Positions 46,463-56,090 of a DNA stretch of 64,000 nt are shown piece by piece. The position numbers and the translations under genes are program-made. Positions within the stretch are counted from its first letter, which is position 1; the number at the start of each line of letters is the position of its first letter. The notes beneath the pieces were generated by a model. That model saw only the letters and a program-made list of their open reading frames with translations, was not told the DNA's origin and did no database searches. Source of the DNA: Desulfobacteraceae bacterium Eth-SRB1 (GTDB taxonomy: Bacteria > Desulfobacterota > Desulfobacteria > Desulfobacterales > ETH-SRB1); NCBI GenBank assembly GCA_004193555.1, contig RPGP01000040.1:1245127-1309126 (forward strand), in the 5' to 3' direction.

Positions 46463-46762
46463 ATGTTTATAGTCGGCTATCTTTTAAAAGCTATTGCAAA
46501 TGTCGTCGATATTGTTTTACTTTTCTTTATGTGGATAGTTATAGCGCGGGCCGTCCTGTCTTGGGTAAGTCCTGACCCGTATAATCCTATCGTCCGTTTT
46601 ATTCATAATGTTACAGAACCGGTTCTGTATCGCGTACGCGCATTTATTCCCATTAATTTTGGAGGCATTGATTTTTCTCCAATTATTGTTTTCCTGGCAA
46701 TTATTTTTCTCAGAACCTTTCTTGTCAGCAGCATTTTAAGATTGTCTGAAATCTTGTTATAA
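46463..46762 (+). CDS. YggT-family membrane protein
   Basis: 99 residues with two membrane segments, about 5-30 and 70-92. Family features include WIVIARAVLSWVSPDPYNPIVRFIH and TEPVLYRVRAFIP. YggT proteins are linked to division site or membrane stress roles in various bacteria, but their activity is unknown. It begins an operon leading into divIVA, 27 bp downstream. Confidence 0.9.
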   Translation: MFIVGYLLKAIANVVDIVLLFFMWIVIARAVLSWVSPDPYNPIVRFIHNVTEPVLYRVRAFIPINFGGIDFSPIIVFLAIIFLRTFLVSSILRLSEILL

Positions 46763-46789
46763 CAACAAATTATTTACAGGTGAGATATT

Positions 46790-47293
46790 ATGAAAACAAC
46801 ACCACTTGATATTCAGCAGCAGCAGTTTAAAGTAAGATTTAGAGGATTTGATGTCCATGAGGTTGATCGATTTCTTGAACAGATGGCGGAATCATTTGAA
46901 ATGTTGCAACGTGAAAATGAGATTGCTCAGGAAAAAATTCGCAGGATCAAGCTTGAAAGCCAGGGATATAAAGAACGTGAAGAAACCTTTAAGCGCGCTA
47001 TGCTCAATTCGCAGAAAGTTATGGATCAGATGAAGACAAATGCGCGAAAATCTGCAGAATTAATAATAGCCGGCGCTGAAGTAAAAGCGGAAAAGATTTT
47101 AAACAAGGCCCACAACAGACTTGCCCAACTGCATGAAGATATGACCGAACTTAAACGTCAGCGTATGCAGATCGAAGTTCAGATTCGTTCAGTAATTGAA
47201 ACACATGCAAAACTTCTTGATATAGGAAAAGAGGGTATGGAAGCAATGGATGAAGAGGATTCCAAGCTGAAGGTGTTAAAACAGGGAACGTAA
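46790..47293 (+). CDS. DivIVA-domain protein
   Basis: 167 residues. The N-terminus (TTPLDIQQQQFKVRFRGFDV..EVDRFLEQM) is the membrane-curvature-binding DivIVA domain. The rest is a long coiled coil (about 35-150). DivIVA proteins mark poles and division sites and recruit partners. Its place directly before two PilT-type ATPases suggests a link between pole marking and pilus retraction; that is inference. A clear Shine-Dalgarno (AGGTGA) precedes it. Confidence 0.92.
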   Translation: MKTTPLDIQQQQFKVRFRGFDVHEVDRFLEQMAESFEMLQRENEIAQEKIRRIKLESQGYKEREETFKRAMLNSQKVMDQMKTNARKSAELIIAGAEVKAEKILNKAHNRLAQLHEDMTELKRQRMQIEVQIRSVIETHAKLLDIGKEGMEAMDEEDSKLKVLKQGT

Positions 47294-47316
47294 ATAAAGC
47301 ATAACAGGAGCGGCTA

Positions 47317-48399
47317 ATGGCAAAAATAGATGCTTTCTTTAAATTGATGAATGACCAGGGAGCTTCAGATCTCCATCTTGTTTCAGGGCAGCCTCCTGCT
47401 CTGAGAATCAGAGGCGAGATGGAAAGGATCAAATATAAGGTGCTGGAGAATGACGAGCTTAAAGCTATGCTCTATGAAATTGCGCCTGAGGACAAAGTTA
47501 AGGTTTTCGAAGAAACAGGGGATGTTGATTTTGGTTATGAGATACCCGGTCTTGCTAGATACAGGGCGAATTTTTTTATGCAGAAATACGGTGCGGCCGC
47601 GGTTTTCAGAGAAATTCCAGCTACAATAATGACCGCCGAACAACTGGGTCTTCCTCCTGTTATCACCAAGCTGGCTTCCCTGCCACGTGGTCTGGTTCTG
47701 GTGACAGGGCCGACCGGGAGCGGCAAATCGACCACCCTTGCAGCAATAATTGATGAGGCAAACCGCACCCGTAAGGATCATATTATAACCGTCGAAGATC
47801 CCATTGAATTTGTACACAAAAGCCAGGGATGCATTGTTAACCACAGGGAGGTTGGTCTTCATACAAAAACATTCAGCTCCGCATTGCGCGGCGCATTGCG
47901 CGAGGACCCCGATATTATTCTTGTGGGTGAACTTAGAGATCTCGAAACCATATCCCTTGCCATCGAAGCAGCATCAACCGGCCATCTTGTTTTTGGCACA
48001 CTGCATACATCCAGCGCTGCAAAAACCGTTGACCGGGTTATTGAGGTTTTTCCTTCAACCGAACAGGCCCAGATCCGATCAACACTTTCTGATGGACTAA
48101 GGGCTGTTATAGCTCAGGTGCTGTTTAAACGGATTGATAAGAAAGGACGCTGCGCCGCTCTTGAGATATTGATAGCGAATCCTGCGGTGCGTAATCTGAT
48201 TAGAGAGGGGAAAACACACCAGATAGCTTCGATGATTCAGACAGGGAAAAAATACGGTATGCAGCTTTTGGATGATGCTGTAATGGAGCTTTACAAAAAA
48301 GGGTGGATAAGCGCTGATGAAGCCTATCTCAAGTCTAATGACAAGGGAAAGTTCAGAGCTTTGTTGAAGACCCCGCCTACGGACTTTACAGAAGCTTAG
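47317..48399 (+). CDS. pilT: Type IV pilus retraction ATPase PilT
   Basis: 360 residues. PilT is the hexameric motor that disassembles type IV pili. The N-terminal PAS-like domain begins ASDLHLVSGQPPALRIRG. Walker A is VTGPTGSGKSTTLAAI (near 130), with the Asp box (ITVEDPIEFVH), Walker B region and His box intact. The C-terminal VRNLIREGK corresponds to the AIRNLIRE retraction motif. No pilin or pilB is in the window, so it depends on pilus genes elsewhere. Confidence 0.95.
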   Translation: MAKIDAFFKLMNDQGASDLHLVSGQPPALRIRGEMERIKYKVLENDELKAMLYEIAPEDKVKVFEETGDVDFGYEIPGLARYRANFFMQKYGAAAVFREIPATIMTAEQLGLPPVITKLASLPRGLVLVTGPTGSGKSTTLAAIIDEANRTRKDHIITVEDPIEFVHKSQGCIVNHREVGLHTKTFSSALRGALREDPDIILVGELRDLETISLAIEAASTGHLVFGTLHTSSAAKTVDRVIEVFPSTEQAQIRSTLSDGLRAVIAQVLFKRIDKKGRCAALEILIANPAVRNLIREGKTHQIASMIQTGKKYGMQLLDDAVMELYKKGWISADEAYLKSNDKGKFRALLKTPPTDFTEA

Positions 48400-48415
48400 A
48401 TAGGGGTGTTGTGCC

Positions 48416-49585
48416 ATGAGAAAACAGGAAATTGATTATATCCTGACAAAGATGCTTGACGCTGGTGAAAATATTTCTGATCTAAATATAACCGTCGGAA
48501 AATCTTTTCAGGTTGAGAGCTCCGGCCAGCTTGTCGGGGTTGATATTGGGCCGCATTTTCACGAACTTACACCGTTCCAAACCGAAATCTTTGCCCTCAA
48601 CCTTATTAATCAGGACCGGCGTCTTACTGAAATTCTTTTAACGGAAGGATCATGTGACTCATCTTACGAACTCCCGGGAAAGGCGCGCTTTAGAGTGAAT
48701 ATTTTTTCTCAATTAGGCAATTATTCTATTGTTTTGAGAAAGCTTGAATCCAAGATTCCAACTTTCCAGGAAATGGACCTGCCCGAAGCATTTAAAAAAA
48801 TGTCTCTGGAAAAAAACGGGATCGTCTTTGTGACAGGTGCTACCGGCAGCGGGAAAACGACCTCCCTTGCAGCCGTCCTCAACGAGATTAACGAAACCAC
48901 ATCTGTTCATATAGTAACTCTCGAAGATCCGGTTGAGTATCAACATCCTCATAAGAAATCTACTTTCAACCAGCGTGAGATGGGAAACGATTTTGACACA
49001 TTTGCCAGCGGTCTCAGGGCAGCCCTTCGCCAGGCCCCCAAGGTAATCCTTGTGGGTGAGATGCGCGACAGGGAAACTGTAGAGATTGGCCTTAGTGCGG
49101 CTGAAACAGGGCATCTGGTTTTAAGTACACTCCACACTGTAGATGCAGGTCAGACCATCAACCGTATCCTCGGTATGTTCAATACAGAGGAGGAAAACCA
49201 GATTCGGATCAGACTCGCCGATACAGTGCGATGGATTGCATGTCAGAGGCTTCTCCCAAAGGTGGGAGGAGGACGTGTAGCGGCTTTTGAGATAATGGGA
49301 ACCAATCTCCGGATCAAGGATACGATTCTGCATGGAGAGTCTGAGGGCAAAACCTTTTATGAGATTATTCAGGCAGGCAAGGCTTTTGGCATGATAACAT
49401 TTGATGATTACATAGTGGAACTGTATGAAAAAGGTCTTATTACCGAGGAGACAGCCATGGCATATTCTTCGCGCAAAGGTATAGTTGGCCGCGGAATTGA
49501 TTCGGTCAAGAGCAAGCGCGGAGAGACCACCACAGATATTGAGGAATTGAAGGTTGACCGTGATTACGGAAAGCAAAAAAGGTAA
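48416..49585 (+). CDS. Second PilT/PilU-type ATPase
   Basis: 389 residues, 16 bp after pilT. Walker A (VTGATGSGKTTSLAAVL) and the Asp and His boxes (LEDPVEYQHP, STLHTVDAG) are intact. The AIRNLIRE motif is replaced by LRIKDTILHGES and the C-terminal tail (about 360-389) is charged, both as in PilU, which boosts PilT under load. It could instead be a paralogue with another partner. Confidence 0.9.
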   Translation: MRKQEIDYILTKMLDAGENISDLNITVGKSFQVESSGQLVGVDIGPHFHELTPFQTEIFALNLINQDRRLTEILLTEGSCDSSYELPGKARFRVNIFSQLGNYSIVLRKLESKIPTFQEMDLPEAFKKMSLEKNGIVFVTGATGSGKTTSLAAVLNEINETTSVHIVTLEDPVEYQHPHKKSTFNQREMGNDFDTFASGLRAALRQAPKVILVGEMRDRETVEIGLSAAETGHLVLSTLHTVDAGQTINRILGMFNTEEENQIRIRLADTVRWIACQRLLPKVGGGRVAAFEIMGTNLRIKDTILHGESEGKTFYEIIQAGKAFGMITFDDYIVELYEKGLITEETAMAYSSRKGIVGRGIDSVKSKRGETTTDIEELKVDRDYGKQKR

Positions 49586-49612
49586 CAGGCATATTGAAAA
49601 TGGGAGATAACT

Positions 49613-50296
49613 ATGGATGTCGTTTGCGAACAGTGCCGGAGCAGGTTCAAAATACCTGATGAAAAGATACCTAAAGGGCGGTCCTTTACCCTTTCCTGTC
49701 CCAAGTGTAAGAATAAAATTACCATAGACACACGCATGGCCGCTTCTCCGTCACCTAAGGAAGATACCAGGAAACCGGAAACAGGCCCGGAAAAGACCAT
49801 AATCGACGAAGTCAGCTCCGGTGCATACGATGCCTCGGAAAAGCCTTTTGATTTTATTGAGGAGGGTACGGAAACAGTTCTTCTGTGTGAGCCTGATCCG
49901 GCCATCAGGGCAAAAATCAGATCTGTTTTTGAAAAGATGGAATATAATATTACTGAGCCGGACACGGCAAGAGATGCTCTCAAGCAGATGCGTTTTCATG
50001 TTTTTGATGTGATTGTATTAAATGAAAGATTTGACACAGGGGATCCTGATGAGAATAATGTGCTCAGGTATCTGGATCGGCTTTCTATGTCCACAAGACG
50101 AAACATATTTGTTGCTCTTCTAACCGACAGGTTTCGTACCATGGACAATATGACGGCTTTTAACAAAAGTGTAAATATTGTTATCAATCTGGAAAATATC
50201 GATGAAACAGAAAAGATTTTAAAGACCGGTCTGACCGACAACATAGCGTTTTACAAGGTGTTTAAGGAGCTTCTTGTAAAAACCGGCAGGGTATAA
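49613..50296 (+). CDS. Zinc-ribbon plus degenerate receiver domain protein
   Basis: 227 residues. The N-terminus is an MJ0042-type zinc ribbon (CEQCRSRFKIPD with CPKCKNK). After a linker (about 45-80) a receiver-like fold starts at TVLLCEPDPAIRAKIRSVF. The phospho-acceptor position reads DVIVLNERFD, so Asp is replaced by Asn and normal phosphorylation is unlikely. It is the last gene of the yggT-divIVA-pilT-pilU operon, 27 bp after pilU. A scaffold or localisation role for the pilus motors is possible but unproven. Confidence 0.8.
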   Translation: MDVVCEQCRSRFKIPDEKIPKGRSFTLSCPKCKNKITIDTRMAASPSPKEDTRKPETGPEKTIIDEVSSGAYDASEKPFDFIEEGTETVLLCEPDPAIRAKIRSVFEKMEYNITEPDTARDALKQMRFHVFDVIVLNERFDTGDPDENNVLRYLDRLSMSTRRNIFVALLTDRFRTMDNMTAFNKSVNIVINLENIDETEKILKTGLTDNIAFYKVFKELLVKTGRV

Positions 50297-50395
50297 AAAA
50301 CATCTCACGCAAAGGCGCAAAATTTTTCTTTAATTTTTGTAACACTTTAGCTTTTAAAAACGAATTCAAACTTACGGATTTGTTTTGAACCGCAG

Positions 50396-50543
50396 AATAT
50401 CGAACAAGGAATTATGAATATCGAAGTAAGGTATTCTATCATTTTTATTAGTATAAAAGATAGCTTGCCGGGGCATAGCCGTAGGCGACGCCTGGAGCGT
50501 AGCGATACCACAATTCATCATTCGAAATTCCTTGTTCGATATT
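50396..50543. repeat. Hairpin repeat after the pilT operon
   Basis: AATATCGAACAAGGAATT (50396-50413) has a perfect inverted copy at 50526-50543. The centre carries AAGGTATTCTATCA (50428-50441) and GGAGCGTAGCGAT (50494-50506), the core shared with the elements at 11285, 30884 and 33865. Arms differ from those copies. It lies between the convergent pilT operon and coaX, in a 312-bp gap that shows nothing else. Confidence 0.85.
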
Positions 50544-50608
50544 TATTATTCAGCGATAGAGGCAGAAAAAGTTTTTATTTGAGCGCTTGCCCTTGAATCC
50601 TTATTATC

Positions 50609-51394
50609 CTAACAACTCTTTTTGATATGATCCATATCTTCGTATATAATACGGAGACCCTCAAGGGTTAGCGTGGTGTCCACAATCTCTATGGTCTTGC
50701 AGATATCGGCCATGAGTTTTGCCAGACCTCCTGTAGCAATTATTTTGGGGTCAGAGCCCATTTCGATTTTCATCCGCCTGACTATCCCATCAACAAGCCC
50801 TGCATATCCATAGATAATACCTGCCTTTATGCTGCTTGCCGTGTCTTTGCCGATTACTTTATCAGGAGGATCAACGATCTCTACCCTGGGAAGTTTGGAC
50901 GCTTTTATAAACAGGGCTTCGGAAGAAATCATTATACCCGGGCTGATTGCCCCGCCAAGGTATTCTCCATTTTCTGAAATAGAATCAAAGGTTGTAGCTG
51001 TGCCGAAATCAACTACAATAAGGCTTGTTTTATATTTGTGAAATGCCGCAACGGAATTAACGATCCTGTCTGCTCCAACTTCTGCCGGATTGTCGTAAAG
51101 TATAGGCATGTGAGCGGCAGACCCGGCATCGACCCAGTATGGAACATGCCCAAGATATTTAAGACAGAATGAATTCAGAATAGATACTAATGGCGGCACT
51201 ACGCAGGAAATAATTGTTTTGTCAATTTGCTTTGGGTTGACACCGCTTCCGGCAAACAGGCTGGAGATTATGACATTGTATTCATCTTCAGTTATATTTC
51301 TTTCGGTACGTATTCTCCAGTCTTTATATAGATGAACGCCATCATAAAGACCTATTACGGTGTTACTATTTCCAATGTCTATGACAAAAAGCAT
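50609..51394 (-). CDS. coaX: Type III pantothenate kinase CoaX
   Basis: 261 residues. CoaX phosphorylates pantothenate, the first step of CoA synthesis. The phosphate-binding start is FVIDIGNSNTVIGLYDG; GADRIVNSVAAFHKY and VVDFGTATTFD are further ASKHA motifs. It follows folP on the same strand after 48 bp. No birA is adjacent, unlike in many species. Confidence 0.95.
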   Translation of the reverse strand: MLFVIDIGNSNTVIGLYDGVHLYKDWRIRTERNITEDEYNVIISSLFAGSGVNPKQIDKTIISCVVPPLVSILNSFCLKYLGHVPYWVDAGSAAHMPILYDNPAEVGADRIVNSVAAFHKYKTSLIVVDFGTATTFDSISENGEYLGGAISPGIMISSEALFIKASKLPRVEIVDPPDKVIGKDTASSIKAGIIYGYAGLVDGIVRRMKIEMGSDPKIIATGGLAKLMADICKTIEIVDTTLTLEGLRIIYEDMDHIKKSC

Positions 51395-51442
51395 GGCATG
51401 ATTTAATGGGTTAAGGGGGTTACGAGTTCATCAAATTGAGTT

Positions 51443-52303
51443 TCATGCATTTTTAATTGCATCAATAATTTTTAAGGTGGTGCGAGTGCCGGCAACGTCG
51501 TGGACCCTTACGATGTCGGCGCCATGTAAAACCGCGGCTGCAACTGCGGCCTGGGTTCCGGTTTCCGTTACGGGCATATCAGGCTTAATATCGTCGCCGG
51601 AAAGGCCCTTAAGGGTGTTTCGTATAAATGCTTTTCTTGAAGGCCCTGCCAGTATTGGAGCGCCAAGGGTTTTAAATTCATGCAGACGCTTAATCAGCAA
51701 AAAATTATGTTCAAATGTTTTGCCAAAACCGAGTCCTGGATCGATGATGATTTGAGACCTTGAAATTCCGTTTTTTTCAGCCAGATCGATTCTATTCTCG
51801 AAAAACTCTTTTATTTCTTTGATGATATCATCATAAACCGGTGAAACCTGCATGGTTTTCGGGGTTCCCTTCATGTGCATCAAAATCACCGGCACGCAGT
51901 ATTTTACGGCAACACCTGCTATTTCATTATCCGTACTCAAGGCGCTTATATCATTTATAATGGAAGCGCCGGCTTCAACAGCGCGTCTCGCTACACCGGC
52001 TTTTGTGGTATCAATGGAAATAGGGATTGAAAGCTGTTTGGCTAACTTTTCAATCACAGGCACAACGCGCCTTGTTTCCTCTTCAACAGAAACCGTGTCA
52101 GAAAATGGTCTTGTTGATTCACCGCCTATGTCAATAATATCAGCGCCGTTTTCAGCAAGTTTCTGGCCGTGAGCTATTGCCGCATCAAGGGTAAAAAACT
52201 TTCCTCCATCTGAAAATGAGTCGGGTGTTACATTCAGGATGCCCATAATATTTGTGCGGGCGCCTAATGCAAGGGTATGAGCGCCGCATACAATATTATA
52301 CAT
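51443..52303 (-). CDS. folP: Dihydropteroate synthase FolP
   Basis: 286 residues from ATG 52303. FolP joins the pterin pyrophosphate to p-aminobenzoate. Motifs GILNVTPDSFSDGG, DIGGESTRP and GPSRKAFI are intact. The frame is open to 52357, but that would overlap ftsH by 44 bp; the inner ATG lies 10 bp after the ftsH stop with GAAGA upstream. Order ftsH-folP is common in this group. Confidence 0.96.
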   Translation of the reverse strand: MYNIVCGAHTLALGARTNIMGILNVTPDSFSDGGKFFTLDAAIAHGQKLAENGADIIDIGGESTRPFSDTVSVEEETRRVVPVIEKLAKQLSIPISIDTTKAGVARRAVEAGASIINDISALSTDNEIAGVAVKYCVPVILMHMKGTPKTMQVSPVYDDIIKEIKEFFENRIDLAEKNGISRSQIIIDPGLGFGKTFEHNFLLIKRLHEFKTLGAPILAGPSRKAFIRNTLKGLSGDDIKPDMPVTETGTQAAVAAAVLHGADIVRVHDVAGTRTTLKIIDAIKNA

Positions 52304-52313
52304 CGTTGCGTCT

Positions 52314-54149
52314 TCAGCTTTCAGCTTTATCTTTACCTTTTTTTGCCGGCAGTTCAAAACCCGGTTTCATGGAGAGAATTAGATTGTCAAGCTCATCACC
52401 CTTGACGGTTTCTTTTTCAAGCAGAAGTTCCGCTAATTGGTGAAGAATGTCTAAGTTTTCATTTAGAACAGTTTTTGCCTGATTGTAGCTTTTGCTGATC
52501 AAAGCAGTAACTTCTTCATCGATTTTTCTTGCGGTTTTTTCAGAATAGTCCCTGTGTTGCGCTATTTCCCTGCCAAGAAAAATCTGTTCTTCATCTTTAG
52601 CATAAGAAAGCGGGCCAAGCGATTCGCTCATGCCCCATGAGCGTATCATCTTCTGGGCAATATCGGTCGCCTGTTTGATATCGTTGGAAGCGCCGGTGGT
52701 GATACGATTGAAGACAAGTTCTTCAGCTACTCGCCCCCCAAATGCCACCGACAGCTCGTTTTCAAGCTGGTCTTTAAACTTGAAATCCCTTTCTTCAGGC
52801 AGAAACCATGTAATGCCTGCCGCGCGTCCCCTTGGGATAATAGTTATCTTATTAACTGCATCCGTGTATGGCAAAAGACGCGCTACAAGAGCGTGTCCGC
52901 CCTCGTGGTATGCCGTGATTTTTTTATCTTCCTCTTTTACTACTTTTGACTTGCGTTCAAGCCCCATGTAAACCTTATCTTTTGCATCTTCCAGATCAGA
53001 CATATCAACTTTTTCTTTATTTCTTTTAGCAGCAAGGAGGGCTCCTTCGTTTACAAGATTTTCCAGATCTGCGCCGGAGAATCCAGGCGTTCCCTTTGCA
53101 AGAACAAGGGGATCAACATCAGGCGATACAGGAGTTTTTTTCATGTGGACCTTCAGTATTTCTTCGCGTCCCTTGATATCTGGCAGCGAAACAAATACCT
53201 GGCGGTCAAAACGCCCGGGACGAAGAAGAGCTGGATCGAGTACGTCCGGCCGATTTGTGGCAGATATCATAATAACCCCTTCATTTGATTCAAATCCGTC
53301 CATTTCGACGAGAAGCTGGTTTAAAGTTTGCTCCCGTTCATCATGTCCTCCTCCAAGACCGGCCCCACGGTGTCTTCCGACAGCATCGAGTTCGTCGATA
53401 AATATAATACATGGTGCGTTCTTTTTGCCCTGAACAAAAAGATCTCTTACACGGGATGCGCCGACTCCCACAAACATCTCTACAAAATCCGAACCGCTGA
53501 TGCTAAAGAAAGGAACGCCTGCTTCACCTGCAATTGCGCGTGCAAGGAGGGTTTTGCCTGTGCCCGGCGGCCCCATCAGGAGGACCCCCTTGGGTATGCG
53601 TCCACCAAGACGTGTGAACTTTTTCGGTTCTTTCAGAAAGTCGATTATTTCGCCAAGTTCCTCTTTTGCTTCTTCTATTCCTGCAACATCGTCAAATGTA
53701 ACTTTAGCTGACGAGTCAGATTGCAGACGGGCGCGGCTCTTACCGAAAGAGAGAGCCTTGCCGCCTCCTGACTGCATTTGTTTCATAAAAAATATCCATA
53801 TCCCGATCAGCACGATCATCGGGAGCCATGAAACAAGGACGGATATATACCAGGGCGACTCTGTCGGCGGTTTTGCATTAATGGCCACATCCTTTTGCCT
53901 GAGGATTTTGATGAGATCGGTATCCTGGGGTGCAAACACCTTAAAGTGATTGCGATTTGTATCGGTCACAAAGAGTTCCTGGCCCTGAATAACCACTTCG
54001 GCTATACGTTCGCTATCAACCATGGCAAGAAATTCAGTATAACCTATATTTGTTTCAGGCTGGCGCTGTTGATTGAAAAGGTTATATAGCATCACCATCA
54101 TCAGTGTGATGACGAGCCATAAGGCAAGATTTTTATAAAATGGGTTCAA
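52314..54149 (-). CDS. ftsH: ATP-dependent zinc metalloprotease FtsH
   Basis: 611 residues. FtsH degrades misfolded membrane proteins and regulators at the inner membrane. Membrane segments at about 6-25 and 100-122 flank a small periplasmic domain. The AAA domain has Walker A GPPGTGKT (193-200), Walker [13 protein letters not shown] (about 248-259), and the second region of homology near 298-314. The zinc site is HEGGH (415-419). It lies between tilS and folP. Confidence 0.98.
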   Translation of the reverse strand: MNPFYKNLALWLVITLMMVMLYNLFNQQRQPETNIGYTEFLAMVDSERIAEVVIQGQELFVTDTNRNHFKVFAPQDTDLIKILRQKDVAINAKPPTESPWYISVLVSWLPMIVLIGIWIFFMKQMQSGGGKALSFGKSRARLQSDSSAKVTFDDVAGIEEAKEELGEIIDFLKEPKKFTRLGGRIPKGVLLMGPPGTGKTLLARAIAGEAGVPFFSISGSDFVEMFVGVGASRVRDLFVQGKKNAPCIIFIDELDAVGRHRGAGLGGGHDEREQTLNQLLVEMDGFESNEGVIMISATNRPDVLDPALLRPGRFDRQVFVSLPDIKGREEILKVHMKKTPVSPDVDPLVLAKGTPGFSGADLENLVNEGALLAAKRNKEKVDMSDLEDAKDKVYMGLERKSKVVKEEDKKITAYHEGGHALVARLLPYTDAVNKITIIPRGRAAGITWFLPEERDFKFKDQLENELSVAFGGRVAEELVFNRITTGASNDIKQATDIAQKMIRSWGMSESLGPLSYAKDEEQIFLGREIAQHRDYSEKTARKIDEEVTALISKSYNQAKTVLNENLDILHQLAELLLEKETVKGDELDNLILSMKPGFELPAKKGKDKAES

Positions 54150-54211
54150 AAGTTGTATCCCTCCTGAATATAAGTTTGGATTGATTCGACTAAATTAATC
54201 ATTATAGTTAA

Positions 54212-55693
54212 TTAAGCAAGTGAAAGTTCGGCTTTAAGCACAAATTTGGTTGAAGGTTTTACTTTAACAAAGTCAGCTATTCTAAGACCGATAACCCAGA
54301 TAATTTTTTCTTTGTTAAGCAGGATGGGATATCTGAATCGTTCCGGTTTTGGGATCTTCTTGTTTATGAGAAATTTTTTTACCTTTTGCGAACCGTTCAT
54401 TCCAAGGGGGTTAAAACGGTCTCCATGCTGAAAACTCCTTAGAACAAGAGGGAAACTTAAAGTATCCATATCAAAAAAAGCTACATTATGTCCAGCACAA
54501 TAGGTATCAGGCAGGTGATCGATATCGATCTCGGTAAATTTGAGATGCAGACCTGTCTCTTTGACAAATACTAATTCAGGTTTGACCCCTGGTTTTAAGA
54601 TGCTGTATTCAAAAGAAACCTCTTTGGTTTTATCGGATCTGATATTTAAGTCACGCAACCTTTTCTTTTCTTTAGACAAGAAAAGAACATCCCTGTTTCG
54701 TTTAACCCTGATACGATCAGGCAGATCAAGACAATTATAGACCGATTTGTCGTTCAAAAGAGTAACTATAGAATCGATATGGGCAAATGTTATACGTCTT
54801 AAATTACCTTTTATTGTTGCAATAGCCTTTCTGATTATCCTTCTGCGGGCAGCGATATGTATTTTGTTAATTATCGGGACAGAAAGTGTGATTTTATCAT
54901 TTTTTATGTCTAAAATAGATTGTTTGAAGACAGGCTCTATTATTTCTTCAATCCATTCCTCTTCAACTCTAATAATTGAAGCAAGCCGGTTAAGTGTTTT
55001 TATTATTCCCGGATTGTAAGATTCTTTTAAAGAAGGGATTAAATGATGACGTATTCTATTACGAAGATACTTTGTGTCCAGATTTGATATGTCAAAGACA
55101 TGTTTTAATCCTTTTTCCTTCAAAAAACCGGATATCTCGGATTTTGTTACCATTATCAGAGGACGGACAATCTTTGTGCCCGGATTTCCGGTGTTTCTTA
55201 CCGGGGGTATTCCCGAAATGCCTAAAGGACCGCTGCCTCGAAATAGATACATCAATATAAGTTCTGCATTATCATTGGAATTGTGGCCAAGAGCTATTTT
55301 GTTGAACCTGTTTTTTTCTGCGACCTTGTCATAAAAGGCATAACGAACGCGCCTGGCAGCTTCTTCCATAGACAGTTTATGCCGGCGCTGAAATGTACGA
55401 ACATCCTCTTTGCTGATATAGAAGGGCAAATCAAGATCCCCTGCAAGGGTCGCAACGAATTCGGCATCATTATCCGAATCTTTTTGACGGAGGCCGTGAT
55501 TCAGATGGGCGACACCCAGCCGGAGAGAAAACTTTGGGGTCAGTTTGTGCAAAATATGCAAAAGAGCTACAGAATCAGATCCTCCTGATATACAGACAAG
55601 AACAGAATCACCCTGTTGAAACATCCTGTACTTTTTAATGGTCTGTTCAACGTTGTGTAATAATTTATTGTAGCCTTTGAGCGATGCTGGCAT
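54212..55693 (-). CDS. tilS: tRNA(Ile)-lysidine synthetase TilS
   Basis: 493 residues. TilS converts C34 to lysidine in tRNA-Ile (CAU), so that it reads AUA. The PP-loop SGGSDS (36-41) and HLNHGLRQKDSD are clear. The C-terminal half (about 380-490) holds the TilS-C domain. ATG 55693 overlaps the end of the upstream DUF3568-like gene by 29 bp. The tilS-ftsH pairing is widespread. Confidence 0.94.
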   Translation of the reverse strand: MPASLKGYNKLLHNVEQTIKKYRMFQQGDSVLVCISGGSDSVALLHILHKLTPKFSLRLGVAHLNHGLRQKDSDNDAEFVATLAGDLDLPFYISKEDVRTFQRRHKLSMEEAARRVRYAFYDKVAEKNRFNKIALGHNSNDNAELILMYLFRGSGPLGISGIPPVRNTGNPGTKIVRPLIMVTKSEISGFLKEKGLKHVFDISNLDTKYLRNRIRHHLIPSLKESYNPGIIKTLNRLASIIRVEEEWIEEIIEPVFKQSILDIKNDKITLSVPIINKIHIAARRRIIRKAIATIKGNLRRITFAHIDSIVTLLNDKSVYNCLDLPDRIRVKRNRDVLFLSKEKKRLRDLNIRSDKTKEVSFEYSILKPGVKPELVFVKETGLHLKFTEIDIDHLPDTYCAGHNVAFFDMDTLSFPLVLRSFQHGDRFNPLGMNGSQKVKKFLINKKIPKPERFRYPILLNKEKIIWVIGLRIADFVKVKPSTKFVLKAELSLA

Positions 55694-56090
55694 GAATCGA
55701 TCCGGATCTTTTTTTGTCCCATAACCCGATTATGCCGGAACGGATGGAGATTTCGGTAATCTCGGGAGCTATCATTTTAATTTTGATAGTAACAGATTTT
55801 TTATCAGCACATTTGCCTTTGATTCTGGTTTGTATGCCGTCGGGTGTTTTTTCTCTTATTGTTATTTTCAAGCTTTTTAAGGCAGCGTTACATGCAAGAA
55901 TTGTTTTGTCAAATGATGCCTGGTACGACCTTTTCAGTTCTCCACACTTATAGGTATAGATTGCGGCGCCTGTGCCGGCTCCAGCTACAAAGACAGCGCA
56001 TCCGGCGGTTACCGAATAGCATGATAATAATAAAAGGATTAAAAACTTAGGCATTTTTCTATCACTGTTTTTTTTGAGTTTTCTTAGCAT
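55665..56090 (-). CDS. DUF3568-like small lipoprotein
   Basis: 141 residues. A signal peptide ends in a good lipobox (VTAGC, Cys31), followed by AVFVAGAGTGAAIYTYKCGEL, the recurrent start of DUF3568 proteins, and a small alpha-beta domain. A second Met (56054) lies just before the hydrophobic stretch and could be the true start. Function is unknown. It overlaps tilS by 29 bp and is probably co-transcribed with it. Confidence 0.8.
   Translation of the reverse strand: MLRKLKKNSDRKMPKFLILLLLSCYSVTAGCAVFVAGAGTGAAIYTYKCGELKRSYQASFDKTILACNAALKSLKITIREKTPDGIQTRIKGKCADKKSVTIKIKMIAPEITEISIRSGIIGLWDKKRSGSIHASIAQRLQ

Noticed and set aside
46463-46762. yggT as part of a complete yggS-proC-yggT operon
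   Set aside because: proC is on the opposite strand and no yggS is present.
7556-50543. Diversity-generating retroelement or retron as the source of the variable arms
   Set aside because: No reverse transcriptase gene and no template/variable repeat pair is visible in the window.
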